Of a stretch of 64,000 nucleotides of DNA, positions 45,997 to 57,047 are shown piece by piece (position 1 is the stretch's first letter; every line of letters begins with the position of its first letter). The stretch covers positions 1-64,000 of the forward strand of contig NZ_AFHO01000008.1 in NCBI RefSeq assembly GCF_000218525.1, written 5' to 3'. A model generated the notes under the pieces. It searched no databases, had not been told where the DNA came from, and saw only the letters and a program-made list of their open reading frames with translations. The position numbers and the translations under genes are program-made. The stretch comes from Mesomycoplasma ovipneumoniae SC01. Its GTDB lineage: Bacteria > Bacillota_I > Bacilli_A > Mycoplasmatales > Metamycoplasmataceae.

Positions 45997-46157
45997 CACT
46001 TAAGAATAATTAATAAATTTTGATATTGAATTAAGGAGGAATTAGTTATGTTTTTTGTCGTATTAAAATAAGATAATGAAAATTATCCATTATATTTTTA
46101 AATATGATGGAATGCCTTAAATTTAACCGTTTAGAAATCTAGAAATTTATGGCTTTT
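45997..46157 (+). ncRNA. Predicted element B RNA with micro-ORF MFFVVLK
   Basis: Starts with the promoter above and ends at a hairpin with arms GCCTTAAATTT (46114-46124) and AAATTTATGGC (46143-46153), then TTTT. It holds a perfect AAGGAGGA (46033-46040) and a seven-codon ORF at 46048-46071. The ribosome site and first four codons match element A, while the following codons differ. Confidence 0.5.
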
Positions 46158-46644
46158 AATTATGGCTCTTTTAAAACTTCAAATCTTTGTTTTTTAGGCT
46201 CAATTTAAATAAAAACGAGTTTTCTTTTTACATTGAGTTTAAATAGCAGTTGTATTTTTTTATGATTTTTGTTATTTTGTCCATAAATTGATTTTTGCCG
46301 GTGTTTTAAACTAAAAAAAGTAGTTTAAATATTTTATAATTTTGCTTTTTAAGTTAAAATTTTAGCTTTTTTAGTTTGCTTTATTTGATTAATAAGTAGA
46401 TTTTGCATTCATGAGTGTTAGATTTAAAATTCAGTGTTTTGCCTTGATAGTTATTTTTCCTGAGTTTGCCAGTTTGATGACGTTCCTACTGACCTGAATA
46501 TTTGAAATAGGTATGATTTTTACTTTGATATCTTAATAAATTAGTAGAAAATATGTAATTAACTTTTGCCAAAAAAATTAAAAAAGTGTCCAAAACCCAA
46601 GACTTTTTTGAAATTATCTTATCAAATTGGGAAACTCGGGATAT

Positions 46645-48522
46645 CTAAAAAAGCGCAACCTTTTTAGGTGTTTTTGTTTCAATATGTCCCATTTTATCCC
46701 TATTTTCATAAATAAATTTTAAAAAATCTCAAACCATTATCATCGCTATAACATCATTTTGGCAGTAAATTTGTAAATTTTTTCTAGTTTCTATTCACTC
46801 CATGTCTCCAATGTAATTGAAATAACGATCAACAGCTTTAATCATTGCTTCAAGACCATTTTTTACAGCTAATTTTTTATAAGGTGTTATTAAGTGATCT
46901 AAATTATAATTATATTCATTAATAAAATTTTCAATTTTTTTAATTGAGTAAAAACCTTTAAGATCAGAAATTACAACTCAATATTTTGAGAATGGGTCCT
47001 TTAAATCAATAGTTTTGGCAATTATTTCATCAACTTTTTTTTGATATCTTTGAATTTTTTCAATTGCCTCATGATATGGATTATTACTTTGGTAATGCAT
47101 AAAAATTATGTTAACCATTTCTTTAAGTCTTGTAAGTTCGTATGATTTGTTAAAAACAACGTAAAAATCAGCGCTTTCAAGATAAATTTTATCAATTATT
47201 TTGCAAAAATTATCCCAACTATAAGTTTTAGGATCAAAAACAACATTAGTTTCGTCAAAATCTTGAGGCAAAATTTCTCCATTATCAGTGACAACAATTG
47301 AAACTTGGGTAACAATTTGTTGAAAAGGTTGGGCATAATCCATAGCTGGAAAAGGTAAAGAAAGAGCTTCAAAATCATACCAAACAATTTTTTTCCCATT
47401 CATTTTATTAATGAAGGTTTCTAAATTTTCAATTTCATTAATAATTATTGAATTACTTTTTTTGAAAAAATTATATCAATATGAATTTTTTTCAAAAGAA
47501 ATGAGCTTAGTTTCATCATTAACAAGTGATAAAATTCTTCTAGAATTTAAAAGTGTTCCGCTAATACCGGTTAGTTGAGGATAAAACTGTTCAACCAGGA
47601 AAGCAAAGTTAGGACTTTTTTCAAAGGCACTGTTATCAATTTCGCTAGGTTTAGTAAATTTTGTTACATTTTTAGCATCAAGAATCTCATCAATAGCAGT
47701 ATTGACAGGGATCATGTGAACAACTTTTTTATCTTTAACCTTAGAAATTTTTTCAATTTGATTTCTGAATAAGTTTTTTATTATTTTATTGTTCTCTAAA
47801 AATGTATTATCTCAAAACTCATCTAAACTAAGACCATTTTGCTTTGCAATTTTTTTTGCAAGAAAAATATTTCCACTTTCAGAATCAGCTTTTGATATAG
47901 TTTTTGCTGATTTATACCTTGAAATTCAGAATGTTTCATGAAATTCAATTTTATTTTTTTTTGGATGTTCAACTGTGTTAATTAAAAAACAAGATACTTC
48001 ATCAATCGGATTTAAATCACCGCTGATTTCTCGAAGCATATAATTAGATATTCAAAAATCCCAATTTGCTCTTAAATAATCTTTAACTTTAGTTGAGGTA
48101 GAAAGTTTTAAAATACTTAATTTTTTGTTAAAAACAAAAAAAACTGACGGCTTAGCCGATGCGTTTTTATATTCAAATGCAGGGTTAAAGATTATATCAC
48201 ATTTTTGATTTTTATAAAAATCAACGGTTTGCTCAATTTTTTCATCAATTAAAATTTTAGAAACAAGACAAATTTTTTTGTCAGCAAACCTTTCTTTTAT
48301 ATAAAAGTAAAATGTTTTGTTGAAACTTTTAAAAATATTCTCATGCAATTCGGGAAATTTTATTTGATTTTCATGAAAAGAGTCAAAATCTCAAAGTTTT
48401 TGATCGAAATCATCATCATCTAAGTCAATTTCATCTGAATTTTGTGCATCTGGATTGTTTCAAATAAAATATTTTTGTTGAGTATGCAATTTTAAGTAAT
48501 GAGAAAAATTAATTTTTTCCAT
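46645..48522 (-). CDS. DUF2779-type nuclease-like protein
   Basis: A 625-residue protein that resembles DUF2779 proteins. These combine a Cas4/RecB-like region with a DEDD exonuclease fold. The middle has the segment KKLSILKLSTSTKVKDYLRA (about residues 120-140), matching the usual E-V-K-S-S-T-K-V-K with Leu in place of Glu. WYDFEAL at 381-387 supplies D383 and E385 of an ExoI motif, and YCQNDVIAMM supplies a late Asp (D590). The last 20 codons and stop lie in the direct repeat beside element B. Biochemical role unknown; DNA repair or defence is conceivable. Confidence 0.8.
46646..46707 (+). repeat. Right direct repeat flanking element B
   Basis: Second copy of the 62-base repeat. It encodes, on the minus strand, the C terminus of the DUF2779 protein, so insertion left that gene intact. 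Confidence 0.85.
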
Positions 48523-48544
48523 TTAAATACAAAACCCTTAATAA

Positions 48545-49693
48545 TTAAGTATCTATTTGAAATTTTTGCTCTAAAATTGCCGGGTTAACTTTTAAAATAT
48601 TTGGTGAATCAACAAGATTTTGATCAAAAATATGACTATCAGTAAAAAGCTTATTATAACCGCCAACAATTTTATAAAAATTATTTTGTGATCTTCAAGG
48701 CAATTTTACTCTAAAAATAAAAGTATTATCTTCATTTTCTACAGGTCTGACATAATTTGCTAAATATTCAATATCTTTATTGTTAATTTGATCAAAACCG
48801 GTTTGAACCCCTGTATTTTCACGTTTAAAAACAAGAGTATAATTATTTACAGTGTTAATTTTAACTACTCCAGGGCTAAATTTAACTTTAAAATCAACAT
48901 CAATATTTTGAAGGTCACTATGAATTTGTCCTGCGAATTTACTATTAGAAACTTTGACGCCAACGATATCACCATCGGTTCTAAAAGTTAGTGGGAATAA
49001 ATTCTCATCAAAACTTAGCATGTTACCTTTTTGATCATAAAGTCCCGAAATTATGTAAGTTGTGTCTCGTTCAAGATTTTTGAGGTTTACATATAAAGAC
49101 TGATCAGATCTTAAGTTATGTGTAAAACTTTGTGTTTCAGGATTAGATCGAAGTGCGCTCGCCTTTCTATATTGAACATCAATTTGCTGTGATGTCAAAG
49201 TTGTATCAGAAAGTGAAACCTTAAAACTATATTGGCTCGAAGGGTCAGTTGAATCAAGTTTTTGAAATGAACCAGGAATTATTGTTGGATTTGGATTAGT
49301 TTGAAAAACATTTCCGCGAACAAATAATTGCTCTTCTTCTTGGCCGTTAATGCGAGTAATTCTAACAACATATTTAGTTTTTGAGTCTAAATTGTTAATT
49401 TTTAGTAAAACTTTGGGCTTATTTTCATGGAGTGCGCGAAAAGCTGAAAATTTAACCTGCTCATAATTGTCAGTGTTTTCTTTTCTTAATTCAACTTTGA
49501 ATGTTTTAGATAAATTTTCTTGTGGAGCTAGTGAAATATTATTTAACAAAAGTTCGACAGATTTTGATTGTATATTCTGAATTGAAATTTCTGGAATTTC
49601 GGCATTTGAGCATGCAACAAAAATAACAGGCACGGAAGAAAATAAACCTGTCTGAAGCGTCAAAAATTTTAGTTTTCTTTTAAAATTTTTCAT
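48545..49693 (-). CDS. Putative lipoprotein with Fn3-like repeats
   Basis: A 382-residue surface lipoprotein: basic N terminus, hydrophobic stretch and lipobox VAC with Cys28. The mature part has repeated beta-strand patterns that resemble fibronectin type III modules: INNLDSKTKYVVRITRI (about residues 100-116) and LKNLERDTTYIISGLYDQ (about 203-220). These are the typical L-x-P/D-x-T-x-Y strand. Adhesion or partner binding is a guess. It lies upstream of the DUF2779 gene with 22 bases between. A ribosome site AAGGGAAATT precedes the start. Confidence 0.8.
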
Positions 49694-49908
49694 AATTTCC
49701 CTTTTCTCTCATTCCTAAATAAAAAAATTATACCACAAATTGCTAAAATTATTGCTTTTAATAGTATTTAAAATTTAATTTTTTTCCTTTTTTTGTCTAA
49801 AACAGAAAAAAAATTAATCACGCAAAGGTCCACAAAAATAAATATAATAGAATAAAATAAATTTGTGCTAAAATTTCTTTTATTCTGCAAAAAACGGTCT
49901 GATTTCAA

Positions 49909-51903
49909 ATGATAAGTGAAAAAAAATTTAATAAATTCCACCTTACAGCAAATTATAAACCTAGTGGCGATCAACCCAAAGCAATAAAAAGCATAATTCA
50001 AAACATTGAAACTGGTAAAGAATCGCAAATTTTGATGGGTGTAACTGGTTCTGGAAAAACTTTTACTATGGCGAATGTAATTGCGTACTTTAACAAACCA
50101 GTATTAGTTTTGTCGCACAATAAAACGCTTGCTGCTCAATTATATACTGAATTTAAGGAATTTTTTCCGGAAAACCGGGTTGAATTTTATGTATCATACT
50201 TTGATTTTTATCGACCTGAGTCATACCTTCCTTCAAAAGATGTTTATATTGAAAAAACAAGTAAAACAAATGCTGATCTTGAAGCAATGAGAATGTCTGC
50301 TCTTAATTCGTTAATCGAACGAAATGATACTATTGTTGTTGCTTCAGTTTCGGCAATTTATGGAACTCTAAACCCGAATGAATATCATGATAATTTTTTG
50401 CTTATAAGTGTCGGTCAAGAAATAAAACCAAAAGAATTAGCCCTAAAATTAACGCGAATTAAGTATCTTAATAACTTAGTTGAGCAAAAACCGGGACTTT
50501 TTTCACTAAAAGGTGATGTAATTGAAATTTCGCCAGCTTGAGATGAAACTTTTAACATCAGAGTTGAATTTTTTGGCAATACAATCGAAAAAATCAGCAC
50601 AATTCAGCCAGTCTCAAAAAAGCTAATAAAAACTTATTCGGTCTATACAATTTATCCTGCCACTGCATATAGTGTTAAAAAAACTATAATTGATAAAGCA
50701 ATTGAATCTATTAAAATTGAGCTTGAAGAGCGCTTACTTTTTTTTGAGCAAAATAATAAACTTGTCGAAAAACAAAGGCTAAAAGACCGAGTTAATAACG
50801 ATATTGACTCTTTAAGTGAATTTGGAATTTGTTCTGGAATTGAAAATTATGCCCGTCATATTGACGGCCGTCAACAAGATGAGCAACCATTTTCTTTGCT
50901 TGACTATTTGCCGCAAGATGCCCTAATTTTTATTGACGAGTCTCACGAGATGATCAAACAAATTGATGGAATGTTCAAAGGTGATCGAAGTCGCAAGCAA
51001 ACATTAGTTGACTATGGTTACCGTCTTCCTTCGGCACTTGATAATCGGCCTTTAAAATTACATGAATTTGAACAATTTAGGCAGCCTAAAATTTTTGTTT
51101 CAGCCACACCAGCTCAATATGAACTTGAAAAAACTGATGGCGAAGTTGTTAGTCAAATTATAAGGCCAACCGGATTGCTTGATCCTGAAATTATAATTGA
51201 AAATACTGATAACCAAATGGCAAAAATTTCTAAATATTTAGATTTGCAAAAAGAAAAAAAGGAACGAACTTTAATTTTAACAACAACAAAACGTAACGCT
51301 GAGGAAATTAGCAAATATTTGCAAGAAAAAAAATTACACAATGTTTATTATTTGCACTCAGAAATGACAACTTTTGAGCGTGATGAAATTATTATTAAAT
51401 TACGAAAAGGAATTTTTGATGCAATTGTTGGGATAAATTTGCTTCGTGAAGGTGTTGATATTCCGGAAGTTTCATTGATTCTTGTATTAGATGCAGGTCT
51501 TGCCTCTTTTTTAAGATCAAAAACATCATTAATTCAAATAATTGGCCGTGCTGCTCGAAATCAATCAGGAAAAGTAGTCCTTTTTACAGATGGAATTACA
51601 AAAATAATTCAAGAAGTTATTAATGACAATTTAGCTAAACGAAAAATTCAAATACAACACAATCAGGAAAATAAAATAATTCCAAAAACAATAAAAAAAC
51701 CGATTCCTGAAAGTATAAATCCAAATGCTCTAAAATTAAGCAAAGTTCTTCATGAGAAAAAAATGAATAAAAAAGAGATCGAAAAACAGATACAAATTTT
51801 AGAAAAAGAAATGAGAAACGCCTCTAATGCCAACCGTTTTGAAGAAGCTATTCAAATTCGGGACCTAATTGCCGAAATTAAGCAAAAAGCAGATCAATTT
51901 TAA
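49909..51903 (+). CDS. uvrB: Excinuclease ABC subunit B
   Basis: Damage-recognition helicase of nucleotide excision repair, 664 residues. It begins with [17 protein letters not shown], then Walker [10 protein letters not shown]. The beta-hairpin region is [22 protein letters not shown]. Then VASVSAIYG, Walker [18 protein letters not shown], motif [18 protein letters not shown] and motif [13 protein letters not shown]-terminal UVR motif ([22 protein letters not shown]) binds UvrC. No uvrA or uvrC in the window. Complete. Confidence 0.95.
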
Positions 51904-51918
51904 AAATAAAGTGTTAAA

Positions 51919-52779
51919 ATGAAATTGGAATTATTTTATAATAAATCGCTCTCATCGCTATGTTTTTATGATAGTCTAAAAAAAATGCTAATAAAAGTAA
52001 AAACGCCTGTTTTTACAGCATTTTTTTTAGATTTGGAGTCTAAAGCTATCAGATTCAATTTTTGCTTTAATTTAAAAATTTCTTATTTTAATAATTTTTT
52101 ATTTTGACTTGCAAGCCAAAATTTAATTTTAAAAAACAATTTATCTAACGGACTTAATTTGTCTAAAAATAAAATATTTATTCTAAAATTATTGAATAAT
52201 TTCCACATTTTGTTTTGAAAATACCAGATCAATAATCTTGTCATTTTTATTGAAGATGATAAAGAATTTAGCGATTGATTTGCGCAAAATTATGTCGTTT
52301 TTAAGGAACAAATTTATAAAAATTCTAAACTATTTATTTGTTCTACAGATACTGTTGTTGGACTTGGTTCGTTTTATCATGATTTGGATCTAGAAGCAAT
52401 TTACAAAATAAAAAACCGAGATGTTAGCAAAAAAATCGTAACTTTGGTAGGAAAAATATCGCAAATACAGCCATTAATCAGTCCAAGTAATTACAAAATT
52501 CTTAAACAAAAAAGCAAAAAATATTGACCTGGCGCGGTTACTTTTATAATTGAAAAAAAATCATTTAGAATTCCTAGGCTGAAAAAGTGCCAAGACTTAT
52601 TTATAAAAAATGGGCCTGCTTTTGTTACTAGCGCAAATATTTCTGGTCAAAAACCTCTTAATTTTAAAGAAGCGCGCCAATTATTTTGACAAATCACAAA
52701 ATTTTACGATTTTGGCCGTGGTTCAGGTCATCCCTCAAAAATTTATGATATTGATCTAAAAATGTGAATTCGAATTTAA
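51919..52779 (+). CDS. tsaC: YrdC/Sua5-domain protein (threonylcarbamoyl-AMP synthase) with N-terminal extension
   Basis: Second half is a YrdC domain that makes threonylcarbamoyl-AMP for t6A37 tRNA modification: ICSTDTVVGLGSFYHD, IYKIKNRDVSKKIVTLVG, KYWPGAVTFIIEKK and FVTSANISGQKPLNF. The first 135 residues (LELFYNKSLSSLCFYDSLKK and on) are not part of a standard YrdC fold and match nothing I recognise. The frame is continuous across TGA Trp codons (52105, 52216, 52276). An alternative is two overlapping genes, but no stop intervenes. It follows uvrB by 15 bases. Confidence 0.82.
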
Positions 52780-52796
52780 AATTTACTACTTAAAAA

Positions 52797-52840
52797 TAAA
52801 AAAAAAAAAAAACCTTTAGAAAAAAAGGTTTTTTTAAAGT
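52797..52840. terminator. Bidirectional terminator between tsaC and tRNA-Ile
   Basis: Stem AAAAAAACCTTT / AAAGGTTTTTTT with A and T runs on either side. It ends both the tsaC transcript and the minus-strand rplM-rpsI-tRNA transcript. Confidence 0.85.
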
Positions 52841-52850
52841 CAATTAGATA

Positions 52851-52927
52851 TGGTGGGAACGAATGGGATCGAACCATCGACCTCACGATTATCAGTCGTG
52901 TGCTCTAACCGTCTGAGCTACGCTCCC
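52851..52927 (-). tRNA. trnI: tRNA-Ile (GAT anticodon)
   Basis: On the minus strand a full cloverleaf can be folded: acceptor stem GGGAGCG with CGTTCCC, D arm GCTC...GAGC, anticodon stem CACGA/TCGTG around loop CTGATAA (anticodon GAT), T arm with TTCGATC, and encoded CCA at 52853-52851. It lies 62 bases downstream of rpsI. Confidence 0.95.
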
Positions 52928-52989
52928 GAAGGTGATATAACTATAGCAATATATAATTATATCATATTTTTTTAAAAAGGAAGAAAAAA

Positions 52990-53385
52990 TTACCGTTTTG
53001 AAAATTGACGTGCTCTTCTTGCTTTTCTCAATCCAAATTTTTTACGTTCTTTAGCTCTAGCATCACGCGTCAACATTCCAGACATTTTAAGACTTGGACG
53101 ATAATCAGCTGAAATCTCTAATAAAGCTTTTGCAATTCCTAATCTAATCGCACCGGCTTGACCAGAAATTCCACCACCATGAGCATTAACACGAATATCA
53201 AATTCAGAAATTGTATTTGTAATAGCTAGTGGTTGTAGAGCGTCTTTAATTAAAATATCAGATTTTAGGTACTCTTTTGCTATTCGGTTATTAATTTTAA
53301 AATGACCATTTCCGCGTTTTAAAATAACACGAGCAACTGAAGATTTTCTTCTTCCTGTTCCATAATAAGTTAATTCTTGATTCAT
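52990..53385 (-). CDS. rpsI: 30S ribosomal protein S9
   Basis: Complete S9, 131 residues. Start [14 protein letters not shown], central [20 protein letters not shown], and the usual basic C-terminal tail ending FSKR that reaches the ribosomal P site. It follows rplM with one base between, the conserved rplM-rpsI operon. Confidence 0.97.
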   Translation of the reverse strand: MNQELTYYGTGRRKSSVARVILKRGNGHFKINNRIAKEYLKSDILIKDALQPLAITNTISEFDIRVNAHGGGISGQAGAIRLGIAKALLEISADYRPSLKMSGMLTRDARAKERKKFGLRKARRARQFSKR

Positions 53386-53386
53386 T

Positions 53387-53824
53387 CTAATATTTGACCT
53401 CTAATTTTTCAGGGTTTTGACCTTGGTGTGGGTGTTCAGTTCCGGCATAAACATAAAGATTTTTTCTTTGTTTGTCCCCTAGTTTTGTGTGAGGTAGCAT
53501 ACCATAAACCGCTTTTTCAATTAAAGCAATTGGTTTTTTTGCACGAAGTTCTCTAGCGGTTCTAACTTTTAAACCACCAGGATAACCAGAGTGTCTATAA
53601 TATAATTTTTGGTCTTCTTTTTTTGCTGTTAACAAAATTTTTTCAGCGTTAATTATGATTATTTTATCTCCCATATCAACGTTAGGAGTAAAAAGCGGAG
53701 AGTGTTTTCCGCGTAAACGGCTAGCGACAAACGCGGCTAAACGCCCTAAAATTTGTGACTCTGCATCAATAACAAACCATTTTCTTTCAACTTCATTTGG
53801 TTTTATAAACGTAGTTTGTCTCAT
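53387..53824 (-). CDS. rplM: 50S ribosomal protein L13
   Basis: Complete L13, 145 residues. [20 protein letters not shown] near the N terminus, then [12 protein letters not shown] and [21 protein letters not shown], and a C-terminal HPHQGQNPE. First gene of the rplM-rpsI-tRNA-Ile unit. GAAAGGTAGTC precedes the ATG on the minus strand. Confidence 0.97.
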   Translation of the reverse strand: MRQTTFIKPNEVERKWFVIDAESQILGRLAAFVASRLRGKHSPLFTPNVDMGDKIIIINAEKILLTAKKEDQKLYYRHSGYPGGLKVRTARELRAKKPIALIEKAVYGMLPHTKLGDKQRKNLYVYAGTEHPHQGQNPEKLEVKY

Positions 53825-53939
53825 GACTACCTTTCTATAATTTTTAAAAAGATTTTTATAAAAATAATGTAACGACTAAGGGAGGGAGATTTTTAAAATT
53901 ATACACTATTTTTTGAAATTAAAAACAAAAAAATAAAAA

Positions 53940-54725
53940 TTATTTATTTTTAATATTATCAAAATAAAAATTTGAAAGTCTAGCGTAAGTTTCAAAATTT
54001 ATTTCTTGTGGCCGTATTTTTGGGTCAAAATTGAAAAAATTAAAAATTTTTTCAATTTCCTCTTGTGATAAAGAATTTTTGAGATTATTATATAATGTTT
54101 TTCGCTTGAATTGAAAGCACAATTTTGTAAATTTAAAAAATTGTGCAACTTTTTCAGGGTTTAAATTTTTTCTTATTGAAAAATGAACAATAGCAGAATT
54201 TACCTTTGGAACCGGAAAAAAAGAACTTGGAGGTACAACGAAAAACTTTTTTACTTCAGCAACATATTGGCAGGCTAGTGATAATTTTGAGTAAGATGGT
54301 GAGCCTGGTTTTGCAATAATTCTATCGGCAACCTCATTTTGGACCATTATTAAGATTTCATCAAATTTTTCAAAATTATCAAATATTTTAAATAGAATTT
54401 TTGATGTTATATAATAAGGAAGATTTCCAATAACTATTTGTTTTTCTGAAAAATTCAGATCTGAAAGTAAAAAATCCTCATTAATTATTTTTATATTCTT
54501 GTTTTTAAATTTATTTTCAAGCAGTGGAATTAAATTTTTGTCAATTTCATAACAAGTCAAAAATTTAGCTTTTTGGACTAAAAATTTAGTCAAAAAACCA
54601 GTTCCAGGTCCTATTTCAACAATATTTTTATCTGCTAGGTCAATACTACTTACAATTTTTTGGGCAATTTTTTCATCTTTTAAAAAATTTTGACCTAGAT
54701 GTTTTTTAGGCGATATTTTCAGCAT
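53940..54725 (-). CDS. rsmA: 16S rRNA dimethyladenosine transferase RsmA (KsgA)
   Basis: Dimethylates the adjacent A1518 and A1519 of 16S rRNA. The 261-residue protein starts [17 protein letters not shown]. Motif I is [15 protein letters not shown], motif IV is [14 protein letters not shown], followed by [17 protein letters not shown]. The start codon overlaps the end of the tatD gene by 20 bases, so the two are coupled. Confidence 0.95.
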   Translation of the reverse strand: MLKISPKKHLGQNFLKDEKIAQKIVSSIDLADKNIVEIGPGTGFLTKFLVQKAKFLTCYEIDKNLIPLLENKFKNKNIKIINEDFLLSDLNFSEKQIVIGNLPYYITSKILFKIFDNFEKFDEILIMVQNEVADRIIAKPGSPSYSKLSLACQYVAEVKKFFVVPPSSFFPVPKVNSAIVHFSIRKNLNPEKVAQFFKFTKLCFQFKRKTLYNNLKNSLSQEEIEKIFNFFNFDPKIRPQEINFETYARLSNFYFDNIKNK

Positions 54726-55953
54726 TTTTTACCTTAAAAATTTTTAGCGCATTTTCATAAACTATTTTAGAAAGCTGCCTTTTTGTTAAATTTTTCAAAT
54801 TAGCTATTGTTTGATAGGTATTTTCAATTTGCGGAGATGTATTGGGCCAAACTTGGCGATTAGGTTCGGGACTTAAATATGGCGTATCAGTTTCACATAA
54901 AATTCTTGAAATCGGAGTTTGAGATACTATTTTTCTTAGTTCAACACTTTTTTTAAAGGTTATTACTCCTGAAAAGGAAAAATAACAATTTTTTCTGTTA
55001 AGTATTTCTGTAAATTTTTCATAATTTGTTGAAAAATTATGAAAAATAAAGTTAATTTCAGGAAATTTGTCAATTATTAAAAGTATTTGATTAATTGCAT
55101 TAAATTCGCCAAGTTTGTCGCGAATATGCAACATTACAGCGATATTATTGCTTTTTGCGATTTCAATTTGGGCCAAAAGTGCATTTATTTGTTCTTGTTG
55201 GCCAGGGTTATTTTCATAATAAAAATCAAGACCAACTTCGCCAATTGCTACCACATTTTTGTCAATGTATTTTGAAAGGTTATTATAATTATCTGTTGTT
55301 TTTATTAAATTTGGATGTATTCCAATAATTTTATATATTTTATCAGAATATGAACTAATTGGTTTAATTTCTTCAAGATCCTCTCAAGAAGTTCCAACAA
55401 CAAAGAGAAGACCAATATTATCATCAAATCACTTGGTAATTTCTTGTTTTGGGTTTTGAAAATATTCCAAAAAAGGATGGCAGTGTACATCGGTAAAGTT
55501 ATATTTTTCAATTTCCTTAATTTGGAATGTCAAAAATGAAGATTTTTCTTCTTGAAACCAAGGGGCAAAAAAATTTTTGAAAACTACACTTTTTTGGTCA
55601 ATTTTAAGATAAAAATCTCCTAATTTATAGTGTTTTTTAATAAAATCAAGTATAAATTCGCCAATAATGTTAATTCAGTTAGAATCCAAAAGTTGACTAA
55701 AAAAAATCAAACTTAAATAAAAAGTTTGTTCTTTTTTAGAAATAATAAAATGTGCTAAACTAAAGTCTAAATTTTTGTCAAAGTCAACAACAGTAAATTC
55801 ATGATTATTTTCAAAATTTTGGAAATAATCCAAATTGGTGACATTAGTTTTGCCATTTTTAGTTTTTAAATTTACTTCTAAATTAAATTTTTTAATCGAA
55901 TTTAGAAGTAAATTCAAATGCCGCGGTGAAAATTGCTCGATTTTTAAATACAT
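54706..55953 (-). CDS. tatD: TatD-family hydrolase with an N-terminal extra domain
   Basis: The C-terminal 260 residues are TatD: metal-binding TDVHCHP (about residue 153), [30 protein letters not shown], and [16 protein letters not shown]. TatD proteins are Mg2+-dependent DNases or deacylase-like enzymes. Before them the same frame codes for about 150 more residues, [16 protein letters not shown] and on, with no stop (TGA at 55675 is Trp). The N-terminal part has no family I recognise. Total 415 residues, against about 260 for ordinary TatD. It is first in the tatD-rsmA unit and diverges from prs. Confidence 0.85.
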
Positions 55954-56036
55954 TATAACTTTTCGAAATATTATTAAAATTAATTATATTTTATTATATA
56001 ATTATATTCTAAATAAAAAAATAAACAAGGCGAAAA

Positions 56037-57029
56037 ATGAACATAGATATAAAGAAAAGCGTAATTCTTTTTGGAATGGAAAATTCACTAGATTTAGCAA
56101 GAAAAATTTCAATTCAAACTGGAATTCCGCTCTCAGGGATTGATCGAACAGTCTATGCTGATGGCGAAGTTTTGCTAAAATCTAATGAAACTGTTAGAAA
56201 TTCAACGGTTTTTGTTATTGCAAATACATCAAGACCAGTTAATGAAAATATAATGGAACTTTTAATTTTCATTGACTCTTTAAAGCGAGCTTACGCTCAA
56301 GAAATTGTTGTGGTTCTTTCATATTATGGTTATGCTAGACAGGATCGAAAATCATCCGGAAGACAACCAATTACTGCAAAATTAGTAGCTAATTTACTTG
56401 AAAAAGCAGGTGTAACTAAACTAATTTTGGTTGATATTCACAATCCAAGTATTCAAGGATTTTTTGATATTTCAGTCGATGAACTTCATGGCCAATATAT
56501 TCTTGCAAATGAACTTGTTGGCAAAAACAAGGATTATGTTGTTGTAACCCCGGATCATGGTGGTGCTGTTAGAGCTAGAATTTTAGCAGAAATTTTAGGA
56601 AAACAAACAAATGTTGCCGTTATTGACAAGCGAAGAACCGGGACAAATCAAACTGAGGTTCTAGGATTAATTGGAAACGTTGAAAATAAAGATTGCATTA
56701 TAATTGACGACATTATCGATACAGGTGGAACTATAATAAATGCTGCAAATGTTGTTAAACAAAAAGGTGCAAAATCAGTAATTTTAGCAGCAACACACGG
56801 TGTTTTTAGCCACGGATTTGACAAATTTCAAGAAAATGAAAATATTGACAAGGTAATAATTACTGATTCAATCGATAATAGACAACTTGTAGAAAAATTT
56901 GATAAATTACTAGTTACATCTTTAGCTGAATTTTTGTCAAAAAGTATACTAGCATGCATCCATTCAAAATCAATTACAAGTATTTATGAGGAAATTAAGG
57001 AAAAATTAATTTCAGCAAACAAAAATTAA
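56037..57029 (+). CDS. prs: Ribose-phosphate pyrophosphokinase
   Basis: Makes PRPP from ribose-5-phosphate and ATP for nucleotide and NAD synthesis. 330 residues: the N-terminal phosphoribosyltransferase fold has RNSTVFVIANTSRPVNENIM and YYGYARQDRKSSGRQPI. The divalent-cation site is LVDIHNPSIQGFFD, and the PRPP loop is CIIIDDIIDTGGTI. A complete gene. ACAAGGCGAAAA precedes the ATG. Confidence 0.96.
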   Translation: MNIDIKKSVILFGMENSLDLARKISIQTGIPLSGIDRTVYADGEVLLKSNETVRNSTVFVIANTSRPVNENIMELLIFIDSLKRAYAQEIVVVLSYYGYARQDRKSSGRQPITAKLVANLLEKAGVTKLILVDIHNPSIQGFFDISVDELHGQYILANELVGKNKDYVVVTPDHGGAVRARILAEILGKQTNVAVIDKRRTGTNQTEVLGLIGNVENKDCIIIDDIIDTGGTIINAANVVKQKGAKSVILAATHGVFSHGFDKFQENENIDKVIITDSIDNRQLVEKFDKLLVTSLAEFLSKSILACIHSKSITSIYEEIKEKLISANKN

Positions 57030-57047
57030 AATATTTTCAATGTTTTT

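Larger units (their letters stand above)
45820..46643. mobile_element. Non-autonomous mobile element B (MITE/IS remnant)
   Basis: About 824 bp, related to element A over most of its length, with two extra segments (about 46268-46410 and 46468-46565). Left end CCTGAGTTTCCTAGTTTGAT and inverted right end CCCGAGTTTCCCAATTTGAT match at 17 of 20 positions. An internal copy of the end sequence occurs near 46458. It contains a 17-A run (45943-45959), the same promoter and ribosome site as element A, and a seven-codon ORF. A decayed minus-strand coding trace is present. Direct repeats of 62 bases flank it. Confidence 0.78.

Noticed and set aside
46458-46480. Internal copy of the element end as a third separate element
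   Set aside because: There is no matching inverted partner or flanking repeat. It is more likely an internal rearrangement of element B.
52801-52836. Long A run near the tRNA as a possible phase-variation tract
   Set aside because: The A run is the 5' arm of a clear bidirectional terminator and has no promoter next to it.
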